A program made the translations under genes and the position numbers. Positions 35,192 through 43,515 of a stretch of DNA of 64,000 nucleotides are shown here, in pieces (positions within the stretch are counted from its first letter, which is position 1; every line of letters starts with the position of its first letter). Origin of the DNA: Ferrimicrobium sp. (lineage in GTDB: Bacteria > Actinomycetota > Acidimicrobiia > Acidimicrobiales > Acidimicrobiaceae); contig JALCZJ010000007.1 in the NCBI GenBank assembly GCA_022690815.1, positions 1 to 64,000 of the forward strand, read 5' to 3'. Under the pieces are notes generated by a model. The model did no database searches. It had not been told where the DNA came from and was given only the letters and a program-made list of their open reading frames with translations.

Positions 35192-36258
35192 TGGAGAGGT
35201 CTCCGTCGAAGTTGTGCGCCTTGTTCGTGTACAAAGTCTACGACGGCGGCAATCGTAGCTGGATCCGTCTCCGGAAGAACCCCGTGACCTAGGTTGAAAA
35301 TGTAACCCTTAGCCAGTGCTGATGCACCAAGTATGCTCTTGGTGGCTGCGAGAACCTGATCGGTTGGAGCCAACAGAATCGATGGGTCGAGATTGCCCTG
35401 GAGGGCGACCGTATGCCCGAGGCGAGTTGCAACAGCATCGAGGTCCACTCTCCAATCGAGCCCGAGCCCAGCAAAGCCGAGCTGAGCAAGATCATCGAGC
35501 AGCCCGGCTGTCTCGACGCCGAAGTAAATGACCGGAACCCCCAGAGCGCTCGTTTCGGCTGCGAGTCGTTGCAGATGGGGCTGCAAAGCGTTGCGATACA
35601 TCCATGGGCTGAGCGTTCCGATCCAGGAATCGAAGATCTGGACAACGCTTGCGCCGTGGTCGATCTGAGCCTTCAAGGTTGTGATCGCGATATCGACGAG
35701 CCTAGACGCAAGCTCAGCGAAGACCTTGGGCTCCTCGAGGATGAGCCGCTTCATCGTTGTGTGCGAACGTGATGGGCGCCCTTCCACGAGGTAGCTTGCG
35801 ATGGTAAATGGTCCGCCGCAGAATCCGATCAATGGGACGGTCAGCTCGTCTGTGCAAAGATCGATGGCATCTGTCATGGCCAACAGATCCGTTGCTGGGT
35901 CGATCGGTCTCAGTCGCATAATGTCGTCAAGGGCACGGAACGGTCGTTCAATGACTGGACCGACCCCGGCGACGATGTCAATGCCAATGTCGAGGTTGGC
36001 GAGGGGAGCCATGATGTCGGAGTACAGGATGGCTGCGTCCACCCCGTAGCGGTGGACGGGTTGTAGCGTTATTTCGGCAGCGAGTTCGGGTTGTTGGAGC
36101 ACCCTGAGGATTGAGTCGACGCCGCGAACGGCTCGATACTCCGGTAGCGACCGACCTGCTTGACGCATGAACCACACGGGTACCCGGTCAGTTGCCTCGC
36201 GGCGGAGTGCCTTCAGGAGAATAGAGGGACTGGTATTTGGCAGTGGTGTCGGTGTCAT
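35188..36258 (-). CDS. hemE: uroporphyrinogen decarboxylase
   Basis: Converts uroporphyrinogen III to coproporphyrinogen III by removing four carboxyl groups. The 356-residue protein carries the signature VPVWFMRQAGRSLPEYRA (around residue 26), SDIMAPLANLDIGIDI with the catalytic Asp region, FCGGPFTIASYLVEG, and FNLGHGVLPETDP near the C-terminus. Coupled to cgoX downstream by a four-base overlap, giving successive steps of the coproporphyrin route. Confidence 0.95.
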   Translation of the reverse strand: MTPTPLPNTSPSILLKALRREATDRVPVWFMRQAGRSLPEYRAVRGVDSILRVLQQPELAAEITLQPVHRYGVDAAILYSDIMAPLANLDIGIDIVAGVGPVIERPFRALDDIMRLRPIDPATDLLAMTDAIDLCTDELTVPLIGFCGGPFTIASYLVEGRPSRSHTTMKRLILEEPKVFAELASRLVDIAITTLKAQIDHGASVVQIFDSWIGTLSPWMYRNALQPHLQRLAAETSALGVPVIYFGVETAGLLDDLAQLGFAGLGLDWRVDLDAVATRLGHTVALQGNLDPSILLAPTDQVLAATKSILGASALAKGYIFNLGHGVLPETDPATIAAVVDFVHEQGAQLRRRPLQ

Positions 36259-36361
36259 ACAGTGCTTTCAGAGTCTACCGGCGCTCGTTCGACCTCGTCG
36301 TCGGTATGGCCTGGCCCATTGGCGGTGTTGCGCGGGAAGCGCCCATCTGGAACCGGTTAGA

Positions 36362-36472
36362 GTGGATGGTCGAGATGCACGCTTTGCGTGGGTGTTTGAG
36401 CAAAGTGAGCGGGTGTACGTTGATAGTAAGGGGCGCATGGTTGCGGGCCGGCTTCGAGGTGGCGGTGTCTGA
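36362..36472 (+). CDS. possible small ORF coupled to helR
   Basis: A GTG-initiated frame of 36 residues (including ARFAWVFEQSERVYVDSKG) ends with TGA whose last base is the first base of the helR ATG (TGATG). The residue pattern is protein-like and the junction would allow re-initiation on helR. The ribosome-binding site is weak and I recognise no family, so chance is possible. Confidence 0.25.
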   Translation: MDGRDARFAWVFEQSERVYVDSKGRMVAGRLRGGGV

Positions 36473-38625
36473 TGGCCGTTGATCGTGGGGATCGCGAGGA
36501 GACGAGTCGTTCGGGTATCTTCTCTGATGAATATGCCTATGTTGAACGGGCGTATGCAACGTTGGAGGCCTTGCGAGCTCGTATTGAGTCCTCAATGCAA
36601 CAGGCGCTCGAACTACCCCGTGGGGGAACGCCACAGGCTCGTCTCGAGCGCGATGTCACCATTGAGACTTCGCTAGCACGACTTGCTCGTCTTGAAGTAG
36701 GGGGGCACCCCCTACTGTTTGGTCGAATCGATCAAGGCGATGAGGACCGGTCGACGTACCATATCGGACGTATTTCGCTTTCAGACGATGATGGCGATCC
36801 TCTTGTGGTGGATTGGCGCGCGCCGGTGGCGGAGGCCTTCTACCGAGCCACGGCATTGCACCCGATGGGTCTGTTGCGGCGATGGCATCTCGCCATCACC
36901 CAGCGGCATCTTGTTGGCTTAGAGCAGGAAGACCTGACTCGAGTCGAGCGCGATAGCCCAGAAGATGATCTTGTTGGTCGGGCGTCGCTCTATGCAGCAC
37001 TTGAGCGTCCTCGTACGTTGGAGATGGCCAATATCGTCGAGACGATCCAAGCTGACCAGGATGAATTGATTCGTCGCCCACTCAACCGAACCATCGTTAT
37101 CGAGGGGTCCCCCGGTACTGGCAAGACGGCTGTCGCCTTGCACCGGGCCGCGTACCTGATCTATACGTATCGATGGAGACTCGAACGCCAGGGTGTTCTC
37201 GTACTCGGACCCTCAGAATCCTTCGTCCGATACGTTCGCTCTGTCCTCCCCTCTCTTGGCGAGAGTGGTGTCGAAGTTCGCTCGATTGCGGGACTTCGGG
37301 AGCCTCACATTCAATCGACTCCTAGTGGAGATATGGCGCTGGCTCGCCTCAAGGGTGACCTCAGGATGGTTCGTGTCTTGCGTCGTAGCGTCAAAGATCG
37401 AGAGCGACCACTGCGGTATCCCGTGAAGATTCCATTCGGGTCGCGCATCCTCGTGGCATCGCCGGAGCTCACCCAGCGTGCAGTGGCGGCTGGTGCTGGC
37501 GCAAGGGGTCGCCACAACGAACAGAGAAAGGTCGTTGAGGGTTTTCTTGCCAGGGAGCTAGCCGTTGAGTTTCTCCGCAAAGGGCAGCTATCCATGAGCC
37601 CCTCTGAGCTGAGCGACAACGTCATCAGTCTGTTTGACGAGGATCTCGACCTGCCGTTGCAACTCCCTGAGGACTCTGAGGAGGACATCATAAACGATGT
37701 CATCCTGCAGCTGCGACGGGTCGAAAACTTCCAAAGGGTTGTCGAGCGGATCTGGCCTCGGTTGCGAGCAGAAGAGCTGCTCTTTGATTTATTGAGTCGT
37801 GAGCCGCTCTTGCGTTTGGCTGGGGGCTCCATCCTCAGCGAAGCCGAGATTGCTCTGTTGCTGGTCGGCCCCGAGCAGGAGTTTGCGACCATGCAATGGA
37901 GCGACGAGGATGTCATATTGCTCGATGAAATCGATGCACTCGTCGGTGCGCACGAGTCGAAGATATTTGGCCACGTTATAGTTGATGAAGCTCAAGACAT
38001 ATCACCAATGGCCGCCAGGGTGATTCGTCGGAGGGCATCTAAGGACTCTCTCACGGTGCTGGGAGACCTCGCCCAGGCGGTCGGCCCCTTTCGAGGGAGG
38101 TCGTGGTCGGAGGTGTTAGCCCCGTTTAACGTTGCGAATTTTGAGCTCATCCGGTTGCCCGTCAACTATCGTTCGCCCCAAAAGCTAGCCGAGGTGGCTG
38201 GACGGCTTCGGGGCCGTATCCTGGGCAACCAGGCATTTGATGAGATCCCCATCCGTGCATCACTGGGTCAGTTGAGTGCGCAGATTGTGGATCGAGACTA
38301 TCTTGTGGCACACCTGGAAGACCAGGTGCGGCGATGGCTCCAAGAAGCTGAGGGGACGGTGGCCTTAGTGGTGCCTGATGGCGCACCAGCGCTGTTGGAT
38401 TTGATTTGCAATTGCAAAGTCGATGTCACTAGAGTGTTCGTAGCTAGTGTGTCCGGGGTCAAAGGGATGGAGTTCGATTCAGTAGCGCTTGTTGGTTTCG
38501 ACACCGTCGAAGAGGGTGACCTTCTCACCAGATCGGTGTACGTTGCATTGACTCGTGCTACTCGCTCTGTTTCGTTGGTGTTCCTTAACTCAGTCCCTGG
38601 ATGGGCCGAGTTCATGCTTGCGTAA
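36472..38625 (+). CDS. helR: HelR/HelD-like RNA polymerase recycling ATPase
   Basis: A 717-residue superfamily 1 helicase-like motor of the actinobacterial HelD type. It begins with a coiled-coil-prone arm (about residues 10-70), has the conserved THIGRISLSDDDGDPLVVDWRAPVAEAFYRA stretch in part around residues 95-125, Walker A GSPGTGKTAVALHRAAYL near residue 212, VDEAQDISPMAARVI (Walker B), LPVNYRSP, and a C-terminal ALTRATRSV motif. Such proteins pull stalled RNA polymerase from DNA, and HelR members can displace rifampicin. Which of these applies here is inference. An UvrD-type DNA helicase is less likely given the N-terminal arm. Confidence 0.85.
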   Translation: MAVDRGDREETSRSGIFSDEYAYVERAYATLEALRARIESSMQQALELPRGGTPQARLERDVTIETSLARLARLEVGGHPLLFGRIDQGDEDRSTYHIGRISLSDDDGDPLVVDWRAPVAEAFYRATALHPMGLLRRWHLAITQRHLVGLEQEDLTRVERDSPEDDLVGRASLYAALERPRTLEMANIVETIQADQDELIRRPLNRTIVIEGSPGTGKTAVALHRAAYLIYTYRWRLERQGVLVLGPSESFVRYVRSVLPSLGESGVEVRSIAGLREPHIQSTPSGDMALARLKGDLRMVRVLRRSVKDRERPLRYPVKIPFGSRILVASPELTQRAVAAGAGARGRHNEQRKVVEGFLARELAVEFLRKGQLSMSPSELSDNVISLFDEDLDLPLQLPEDSEEDIINDVILQLRRVENFQRVVERIWPRLRAEELLFDLLSREPLLRLAGGSILSEAEIALLLVGPEQEFATMQWSDEDVILLDEIDALVGAHESKIFGHVIVDEAQDISPMAARVIRRRASKDSLTVLGDLAQAVGPFRGRSWSEVLAPFNVANFELIRLPVNYRSPQKLAEVAGRLRGRILGNQAFDEIPIRASLGQLSAQIVDRDYLVAHLEDQVRRWLQEAEGTVALVVPDGAPALLDLICNCKVDVTRVFVASVSGVKGMEFDSVALVGFDTVEEGDLLTRSVYVALTRATRSVSLVFLNSVPGWAEFMLA

Positions 38626-38695
38626 GCATGACGCGTAAGTTGTAGAGTGAGTCAGAGTTGGTCTGGCGGAGGAGTGTTGGGAGTGATTGGTAAGA

Positions 38696-39292
38696 ATGGC
38701 TGAGACTACTGTCACAGCGCCAGTGAAGCGTGAGCCGATTCGCTTTTCGAAGCCGTCCATCCTTGGCTTGGGTACCATCGTCTGGCTCGGCTCTGAGCTT
38801 ATGTTTTTCAGTGGTTTGTTTGCTGCCTACTTTACGATTCGCGCTCACGACGGGTCGCCGTGGCCACCCGCCGGGACCCATCTCGATACGGTTCAAGCTG
38901 GTATTTTCACCGCCATCCTTGTCATGTCGAGCGTGACGATGCAAAAGGCCGTCTTTGAAGCCGAGCATGATCGTCCCCGAAGTGCGATGTGGTGGATCGT
39001 GTTGACTTTCGTGATGGGTGGTTCGTTTATCGCCAACCAGGCGGTTGAGTGGTCGACGCTAAAGTTTGGACCTCAGACCAACGCCTATGGATCGCTCTTT
39101 TACGTGATGTCTGGTGTTCATGGATTGCACGTGATCCTTGGTCTTGTGGCCATGTTGTTCCTGTTGTTGCGCCTTAAGGGTATCAAAGGTGGCTCCCGTC
39201 ATTTGCCTGGACTCCAGGCGCTCTCTTACTACTGGCACTTTGTCGATATCGTCTGGGTTGCGTTGTACGCCTGCCTGTTCTTGGTGCATTAG
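38696..39292 (+). CDS. ctaE: cytochrome c oxidase subunit III
   Basis: A 198-residue membrane protein with five hydrophobic segments, the short actinobacterial form of subunit III. Typical features are WLGSELMFFSGLFAAYF near residue 30, GSFIANQAVEW, GVHGLHVILGL and the C-terminal YYWHFVDIVWVALY. It stabilises subunit I. First gene of the seven-gene respiratory operon; qcrC follows after 35 bases. The ATG at 38696 is preferred over an ATT start nine bases upstream. Confidence 0.93.
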   Translation: MAETTVTAPVKREPIRFSKPSILGLGTIVWLGSELMFFSGLFAAYFTIRAHDGSPWPPAGTHLDTVQAGIFTAILVMSSVTMQKAVFEAEHDRPRSAMWWIVLTFVMGGSFIANQAVEWSTLKFGPQTNAYGSLFYVMSGVHGLHVILGLVAMLFLLLRLKGIKGGSRHLPGLQALSYYWHFVDIVWVALYACLFLVH

Positions 39293-39327
39293 TCGCGTGG
39301 TTTATTTGGTGATGAGAGGTTCATATC

Positions 39328-40212
39328 GTGAAGATGGGTAAAAAACACGAAGGTAAGGGGCGTTCCCAGCTCACTTGGTTGGTCGGTTCGGTAGCCTCAG
39401 GCGCTGCGGTTCTCGCGCTTGCTACGATCGCTTTGTATCCACATCAGAGCCATACTCAGGCGTTGGTCAGCGCCAAGGTCGCCCCGGCATCGAAGAAGGC
39501 AGCCAAGCCGTCGGCGCATGCCTCTTCCTCTGGTCAGCCCATCGTCTATAAGAACCCTCCGCGAGGTCTGATCCCGCAGGGTCGCCAACTTTTTGCTGAA
39601 GATTGTCAGACCTGTCACGGGCCGGATGCAGAGGGATCGGTGCGTGCTCCAGATCTGCAGGGTTTAGGAGCTGGAACGGTTGATTTTTGGGTGGCAACGG
39701 GTCGAATGCCCCTTGCTGATCCGACTGAGCAGGCCGCGGTCAAGCCGCCGAGGCTCTCGCACGAGCAGCAGTTGGCGGTCTCGGCGTATGTGGCATCACT
39801 CGCTCCTGGTGGCGTGGCAATTCCCTCGCCTAATTTGGGTTTGGCAAACCTGTCAAAGGGTGAGTCTCTTTTTGCGGAGAACTGTGCTGCCTGCCATACG
39901 ATTACTGGTGCTGGCGATGAGTTGTCCAACAACATCTATGCGCCATCGTTGTGGGCGGCGACGCCGACAGAGGTGGCCGAGGCGATTCGTAGTGGACCAG
40001 GGGACATGCCTCGGTTTGGTCCCGGGACCTTCTCAAACCAAGAGGTTGACGATATCGTTCGTTATGTCACCTACATCCAGCATCCCGAAGATCGCGGTGG
40101 GCTGGCTCTTGGTGGCGTTGGACCGGTGGCCGAGGGTTTCGTCGCTATTTTGATCGGGTTGGGTTCGCTGATGGTAGCAGGATACTGGATTGGAGGAAGG
40201 GCTCATGAGTGA
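39328..40212 (+). CDS. qcrC: diheme cytochrome c subunit of the bc1 complex
   Basis: A 294-residue membrane-anchored cytochrome with two c-type haem sites, CQTCH (around residue 93) and CAACH (around residue 189). An N-terminal membrane segment (about 15-37) and a C-terminal membrane helix (GFVAILIGLGSLMVAGYWI) anchor it. In actinobacteria this diheme QcrC passes electrons directly from the Rieske protein to oxidase subunit II, so no separate cytochrome c is needed. GTG 39328 follows GAGAGG. Overlaps qcrA by eight bases. Met ligands are suggested by RMPLAD and GDMPRFG. Confidence 0.95.
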   Translation: MKMGKKHEGKGRSQLTWLVGSVASGAAVLALATIALYPHQSHTQALVSAKVAPASKKAAKPSAHASSSGQPIVYKNPPRGLIPQGRQLFAEDCQTCHGPDAEGSVRAPDLQGLGAGTVDFWVATGRMPLADPTEQAAVKPPRLSHEQQLAVSAYVASLAPGGVAIPSPNLGLANLSKGESLFAENCAACHTITGAGDELSNNIYAPSLWAATPTEVAEAIRSGPGDMPRFGPGTFSNQEVDDIVRYVTYIQHPEDRGGLALGGVGPVAEGFVAILIGLGSLMVAGYWIGGRAHE

Positions 40213-41101
40213 GGCCCAGCTCTTTGAAGGGGAGAGCCAGGAGGAGATCCATCGCCCATTGATGGAAAAGGTCGTGGCGATTTGCTTCATTCTCTCGGTC
40301 ATTGGAACGATTGGCCTGGGGGTAACGTACTGGCTTGGTGGCCAACCACAACTCGAGGGAGGTTTTCTCTTCCTGGCGCTTGGTGGCATCGGCGTTGGTA
40401 TCGTCTCGTGGGGTAAATATCTTGTCCCACAGGGTCCCTACGTGCAAGAGCGGCACGAGATGAAGAGCGCTCCCGAAGACATCGATGCCATGCATGCGTC
40501 GCTGTCGCGAGGTCTTGGTCAGGTCGGGCGCCGCAAGTTTCTGTTGCGTCTGCTTGGCGGGGCGGTAGGAGTCTTTGGCATCATTAACCTGTTCCCGTTT
40601 CTCCGGTCGCTCGGTCCCGTTCCCGGGAAGTCGCTTTTTGTCACGAATTGGAAGCATGGGTCGGAATTGGTTACCGCAGACGGACGCGTCGTGCTTGCCA
40701 GTGATCTCGAGGTCGGTGGGGTTATGACCGTATTCCCTAAAGGTTTCGAGGGCGAGCCCACGAACGCTATCGATCAGGTGATTCTGGTGCGGGCTGCGGA
40801 CTATAACTTGGTCACGCGTCCCGGTCGGGAGACTTGGGGTCCGCAGGGGTACTTGGCCTTCTCCAAGGTGTGCACCCATGCTGGATGTCCGGTGGGGTTG
40901 TACGAAGAGCTAACGCAACAGCTGCTCTGCCCGTGTCACCAGAGTCTCTTTGACGTACTGACCGGTGCCACGAACGTTTTTGGTCCGGCGCCGCGGCCGT
41001 TGCCACAGTTACCTCTCTATATCGATTCCGACGGTGTCCTGCGGTCACAGTCCGGATTTAATGAGCCTGTTGGCCCTGGGTTTTGGGAGCGTGGAGCGTG
41101 A
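40205..41101 (+). CDS. qcrA: Rieske iron-sulfur subunit of the bc1 complex
   Basis: A 298-residue protein with hydrophobic N-terminal segments (two around residues 20-75 and one around 115-135) as in actinobacterial QcrA, and a C-terminal Rieske domain. The [2Fe-2S] ligands are in CTHAGCPVGLY and CPCHQSLFD. It takes electrons from menaquinol at the Qo site and gives them to QcrC. An Arg pair (GRRKF) before the third segment resembles the Tat signal described for actinobacterial Rieske proteins; tatA lies at 46.5 kb. ATG 40205 follows GGAGGAAGGG. Confidence 0.95.
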   Translation: MSEAQLFEGESQEEIHRPLMEKVVAICFILSVIGTIGLGVTYWLGGQPQLEGGFLFLALGGIGVGIVSWGKYLVPQGPYVQERHEMKSAPEDIDAMHASLSRGLGQVGRRKFLLRLLGGAVGVFGIINLFPFLRSLGPVPGKSLFVTNWKHGSELVTADGRVVLASDLEVGGVMTVFPKGFEGEPTNAIDQVILVRAADYNLVTRPGRETWGPQGYLAFSKVCTHAGCPVGLYEELTQQLLCPCHQSLFDVLTGATNVFGPAPRPLPQLPLYIDSDGVLRSQSGFNEPVGPGFWERGA

Positions 41102-42660
41102 GCACGTTAGAAGAGAGAGCGGTAGGCGCAGCGGATTTCGCCGATGAGCGGCTTGGGGTTGCCAAGTTTGCCCGTAACTCGTTCAACAAGATCTTCCCTG
41201 ATCACTGGTCGTTTATGTTGGGTGAGATTGCGCTGTACTCCTTTGTGATTCTCATCTTTACCGGTGTGTTCTTGACGTTGTTCTATGTGCCTTCTCAGCA
41301 CATGATCGTGTACCACGGGTCGTATGCACCGCTCAGAGGACAGAAGATGTCTGAGGCATATGCATCGACGTTGAACATTTCGTTTAACGTGCGAGCGGGT
41401 CTGGTGATGCGCCAGATTCACCACTGGGCTGCTGATGTGTTCATCGCGGCGATCGTGGTCCACTTGCTGCGGATCTTCTTTACCGGCGCCTACCGTAAGC
41501 CACGCGAGCTCAACTGGATCATCGGTAGCTCGTTGTTGATACTCGCGATTGTGAACGGCTTTATCGGATACTCGCTTCCTGATGATCTGGTCTCAGGTAC
41601 CGGTATCAGGATCGCATTCTCGATCATCCTCTCGATTCCGGTCATCGGCAGCTATCTTGCGTTCTTCGTGTTCGGGTCGAATTTCCCGGGTACGGATATC
41701 ATCCCGCGATTCTTCATCATCCATGTGCTCATTTTGCCAGCCATCATCGCAGCGCTGATCGGCGCGCACTTGGCTATCATGTGGCACCAGAAGCACACCC
41801 AGTATCCAGGGAAGGGCCGTACCAACAGAAATGTTGTGGGCATTCCGTTCTGGCCTGCGTACGCCTTGCAGGCCGGAGGGTTCTTCTTCATCACCTCGGC
41901 GGTGATCGCGGCGCTCGGTGGCTTCGTGCAGATCAATCCGATCTGGCTATATGGCCCTTATATCCCATACAAGGTTTCGTACGCGGTACAACCAGACTGG
42001 TACATGGGTTGGCTTGATGGTGCTCTTCGACTGATGCCGAGTTGGGAGGCGGTGTTTGGTCCCACGTACGGCGGGCACATGATTCCAAACGTCTTCTTCC
42101 CGGCGGTACTGCTTCCTGGGATCACCTTTGGCTTGATCTTTGCCTGGCCATGGATCGAGAAGCGGTTTAGTAAGGACAACCAAGAGCACAACATCTGTGA
42201 TCGTCCTCGTGAGCACCCGGTGCGCACGTCGGTTGGCGTGGGGATCTTGATGTTCTATATCGTTCTGTTTCTTGCCAGTGCTACTGACGTATTGGCCAAC
42301 ACCTTTGAGACCTCGCTCAACTTGATGCTTTGGACCTTGCGGATCATGTTGTTCGTCTTGCCCTTAGTTGCTGGTACCGTCACTTATTTGTTGCTCCGAG
42401 AGTTGTCGGAACTGCCATCAATTGGGGAGCCGAAAACTCCGGTTGAGATTCGGCGCGGAATTGATGGTTCCTTTGTTTTTGGCGAGTTGGCACTGCATGA
42501 AGTCGATGAGGAGATCCTGGAGTTGCCCGAAGAGGTGGCCTATCGCTCTTTGGTTGGAGGCAACGGAAACGGGCATGCTCCGCACGCGTCTGAGGATGGT
42601 GAGGAGCGCTCCAGCGAGGTCGGCGATGAGCATGGAGTGTTCGAGGTGCCGAGGGATTGA
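41098..42660 (+). CDS. qcrB: cytochrome b subunit of the bc1 complex
   Basis: A 520-residue polytopic protein holding the quinol sites and two b haems. The haem ligands lie in QIHHWAADVFIAAIVVHLLR and FFIIHVLILPAIIAALIGAHL. The Qo loop motif PEWY appears as QPDWYMGW, the actinobacterial variant. About eight to nine membrane helices are visible and the C-terminus is a charged tail with a Gly/Asn/His-rich stretch. GTG 41098 overlaps the qcrA stop (GTGA), replacing an upstream TTG at 41083. Menaquinol is the presumed donor. Confidence 0.95.
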   Translation: MSTLEERAVGAADFADERLGVAKFARNSFNKIFPDHWSFMLGEIALYSFVILIFTGVFLTLFYVPSQHMIVYHGSYAPLRGQKMSEAYASTLNISFNVRAGLVMRQIHHWAADVFIAAIVVHLLRIFFTGAYRKPRELNWIIGSSLLILAIVNGFIGYSLPDDLVSGTGIRIAFSIILSIPVIGSYLAFFVFGSNFPGTDIIPRFFIIHVLILPAIIAALIGAHLAIMWHQKHTQYPGKGRTNRNVVGIPFWPAYALQAGGFFFITSAVIAALGGFVQINPIWLYGPYIPYKVSYAVQPDWYMGWLDGALRLMPSWEAVFGPTYGGHMIPNVFFPAVLLPGITFGLIFAWPWIEKRFSKDNQEHNICDRPREHPVRTSVGVGILMFYIVLFLASATDVLANTFETSLNLMLWTLRIMLFVLPLVAGTVTYLLLRELSELPSIGEPKTPVEIRRGIDGSFVFGELALHEVDEEILELPEEVAYRSLVGGNGNGHAPHASEDGEERSSEVGDEHGVFEVPRD

Positions 42661-42668
42661 GGTTGCAC

Positions 42669-43445
42669 ATGGTTAGGTCGTTCAAGAAAGGGAGCCTCGA
42701 ATTGAGCTGGGCGCACAAAGCTAGGCGTTTGTTCGGCCCGGTGGCTGGCATTGGCGCCGCTGGTTTGGTATTGTCCGCGTGCAACATACCGTCATTTGGC
42801 GCCTTCAAGGGCAATACGGTTCAGGGTAACAGTACCTACCATCTTTGGCAGGGATTTTTTGTAGCATCTATTTTCGTTGGTGGCATCACCTTTATCCTGC
42901 TTGCGCTTGCGATCATCAGGTTTCGTCGCAAGGGTGAGTCGATTATCCCAAAGCAGGTCCACGGCAATACTAAGCTTGAGGTGTTCTATACGGTGGTGCC
43001 GGTTGTGATCGTGGCGATCTTATTCTTCTTTACGGTGCGAGTTGAGAACAAGGTTGACACTGTCGCACGCAATCCCAATCTTCGGGTTGACGTCACAGGG
43101 TTCCAGTGGGGTTGGAAGTTTTACTATCCGAAGTATGGCGTTACCACCATCACGAAGGGTGTCGATCTGTACCCGACGTTGGAGCTCCCAGTGGGGGAGA
43201 CGGCAACATTCCGGTTGGTATCCAACGATGTGGTGCATGGGTTCTATATGCCGGAGTTTGACTTCTCGCGTTATGCGCTCCCAGGGGTCACGAACTATTT
43301 CGATTTTACGCCTCAACATACTGCGAACTTCATTGGGCGTTGCTCACAGTTCTGTGGGCTGTATCACGCGGACATGCTGTTCTATGTGCATGTCGTATCG
43401 CCGAGTCAGTTCCAGTCGTGGATCCATGCGCATCAGGGTTCGTGA
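42669..43445 (+). CDS. ctaC: cytochrome c oxidase subunit II
   Basis: A 258-residue lipoprotein with a lipobox LVLSAC near residue 36, two membrane helices (about 60-85 and 110-130) and a periplasmic cupredoxin domain. The CuA ligands are complete: the His in VVHGFYMPEF, then CSQFCGLYH and the Met in HADM. It takes electrons from QcrC. ATG 42669 has GAGG six bases upstream, inside the junction with qcrB; a TTG start at 42657 is less likely. Confidence 0.95.
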   Translation: MVRSFKKGSLELSWAHKARRLFGPVAGIGAAGLVLSACNIPSFGAFKGNTVQGNSTYHLWQGFFVASIFVGGITFILLALAIIRFRRKGESIIPKQVHGNTKLEVFYTVVPVVIVAILFFFTVRVENKVDTVARNPNLRVDVTGFQWGWKFYYPKYGVTTITKGVDLYPTLELPVGETATFRLVSNDVVHGFYMPEFDFSRYALPGVTNYFDFTPQHTANFIGRCSQFCGLYHADMLFYVHVVSPSQFQSWIHAHQGS

Positions 43446-43515
43446 GGCTCTGGATGGGTATGGGCGGGAATAGCCAGATTATTGTTAGTGAAGATAAAAG
43501 GGATATGGTGAAAGC

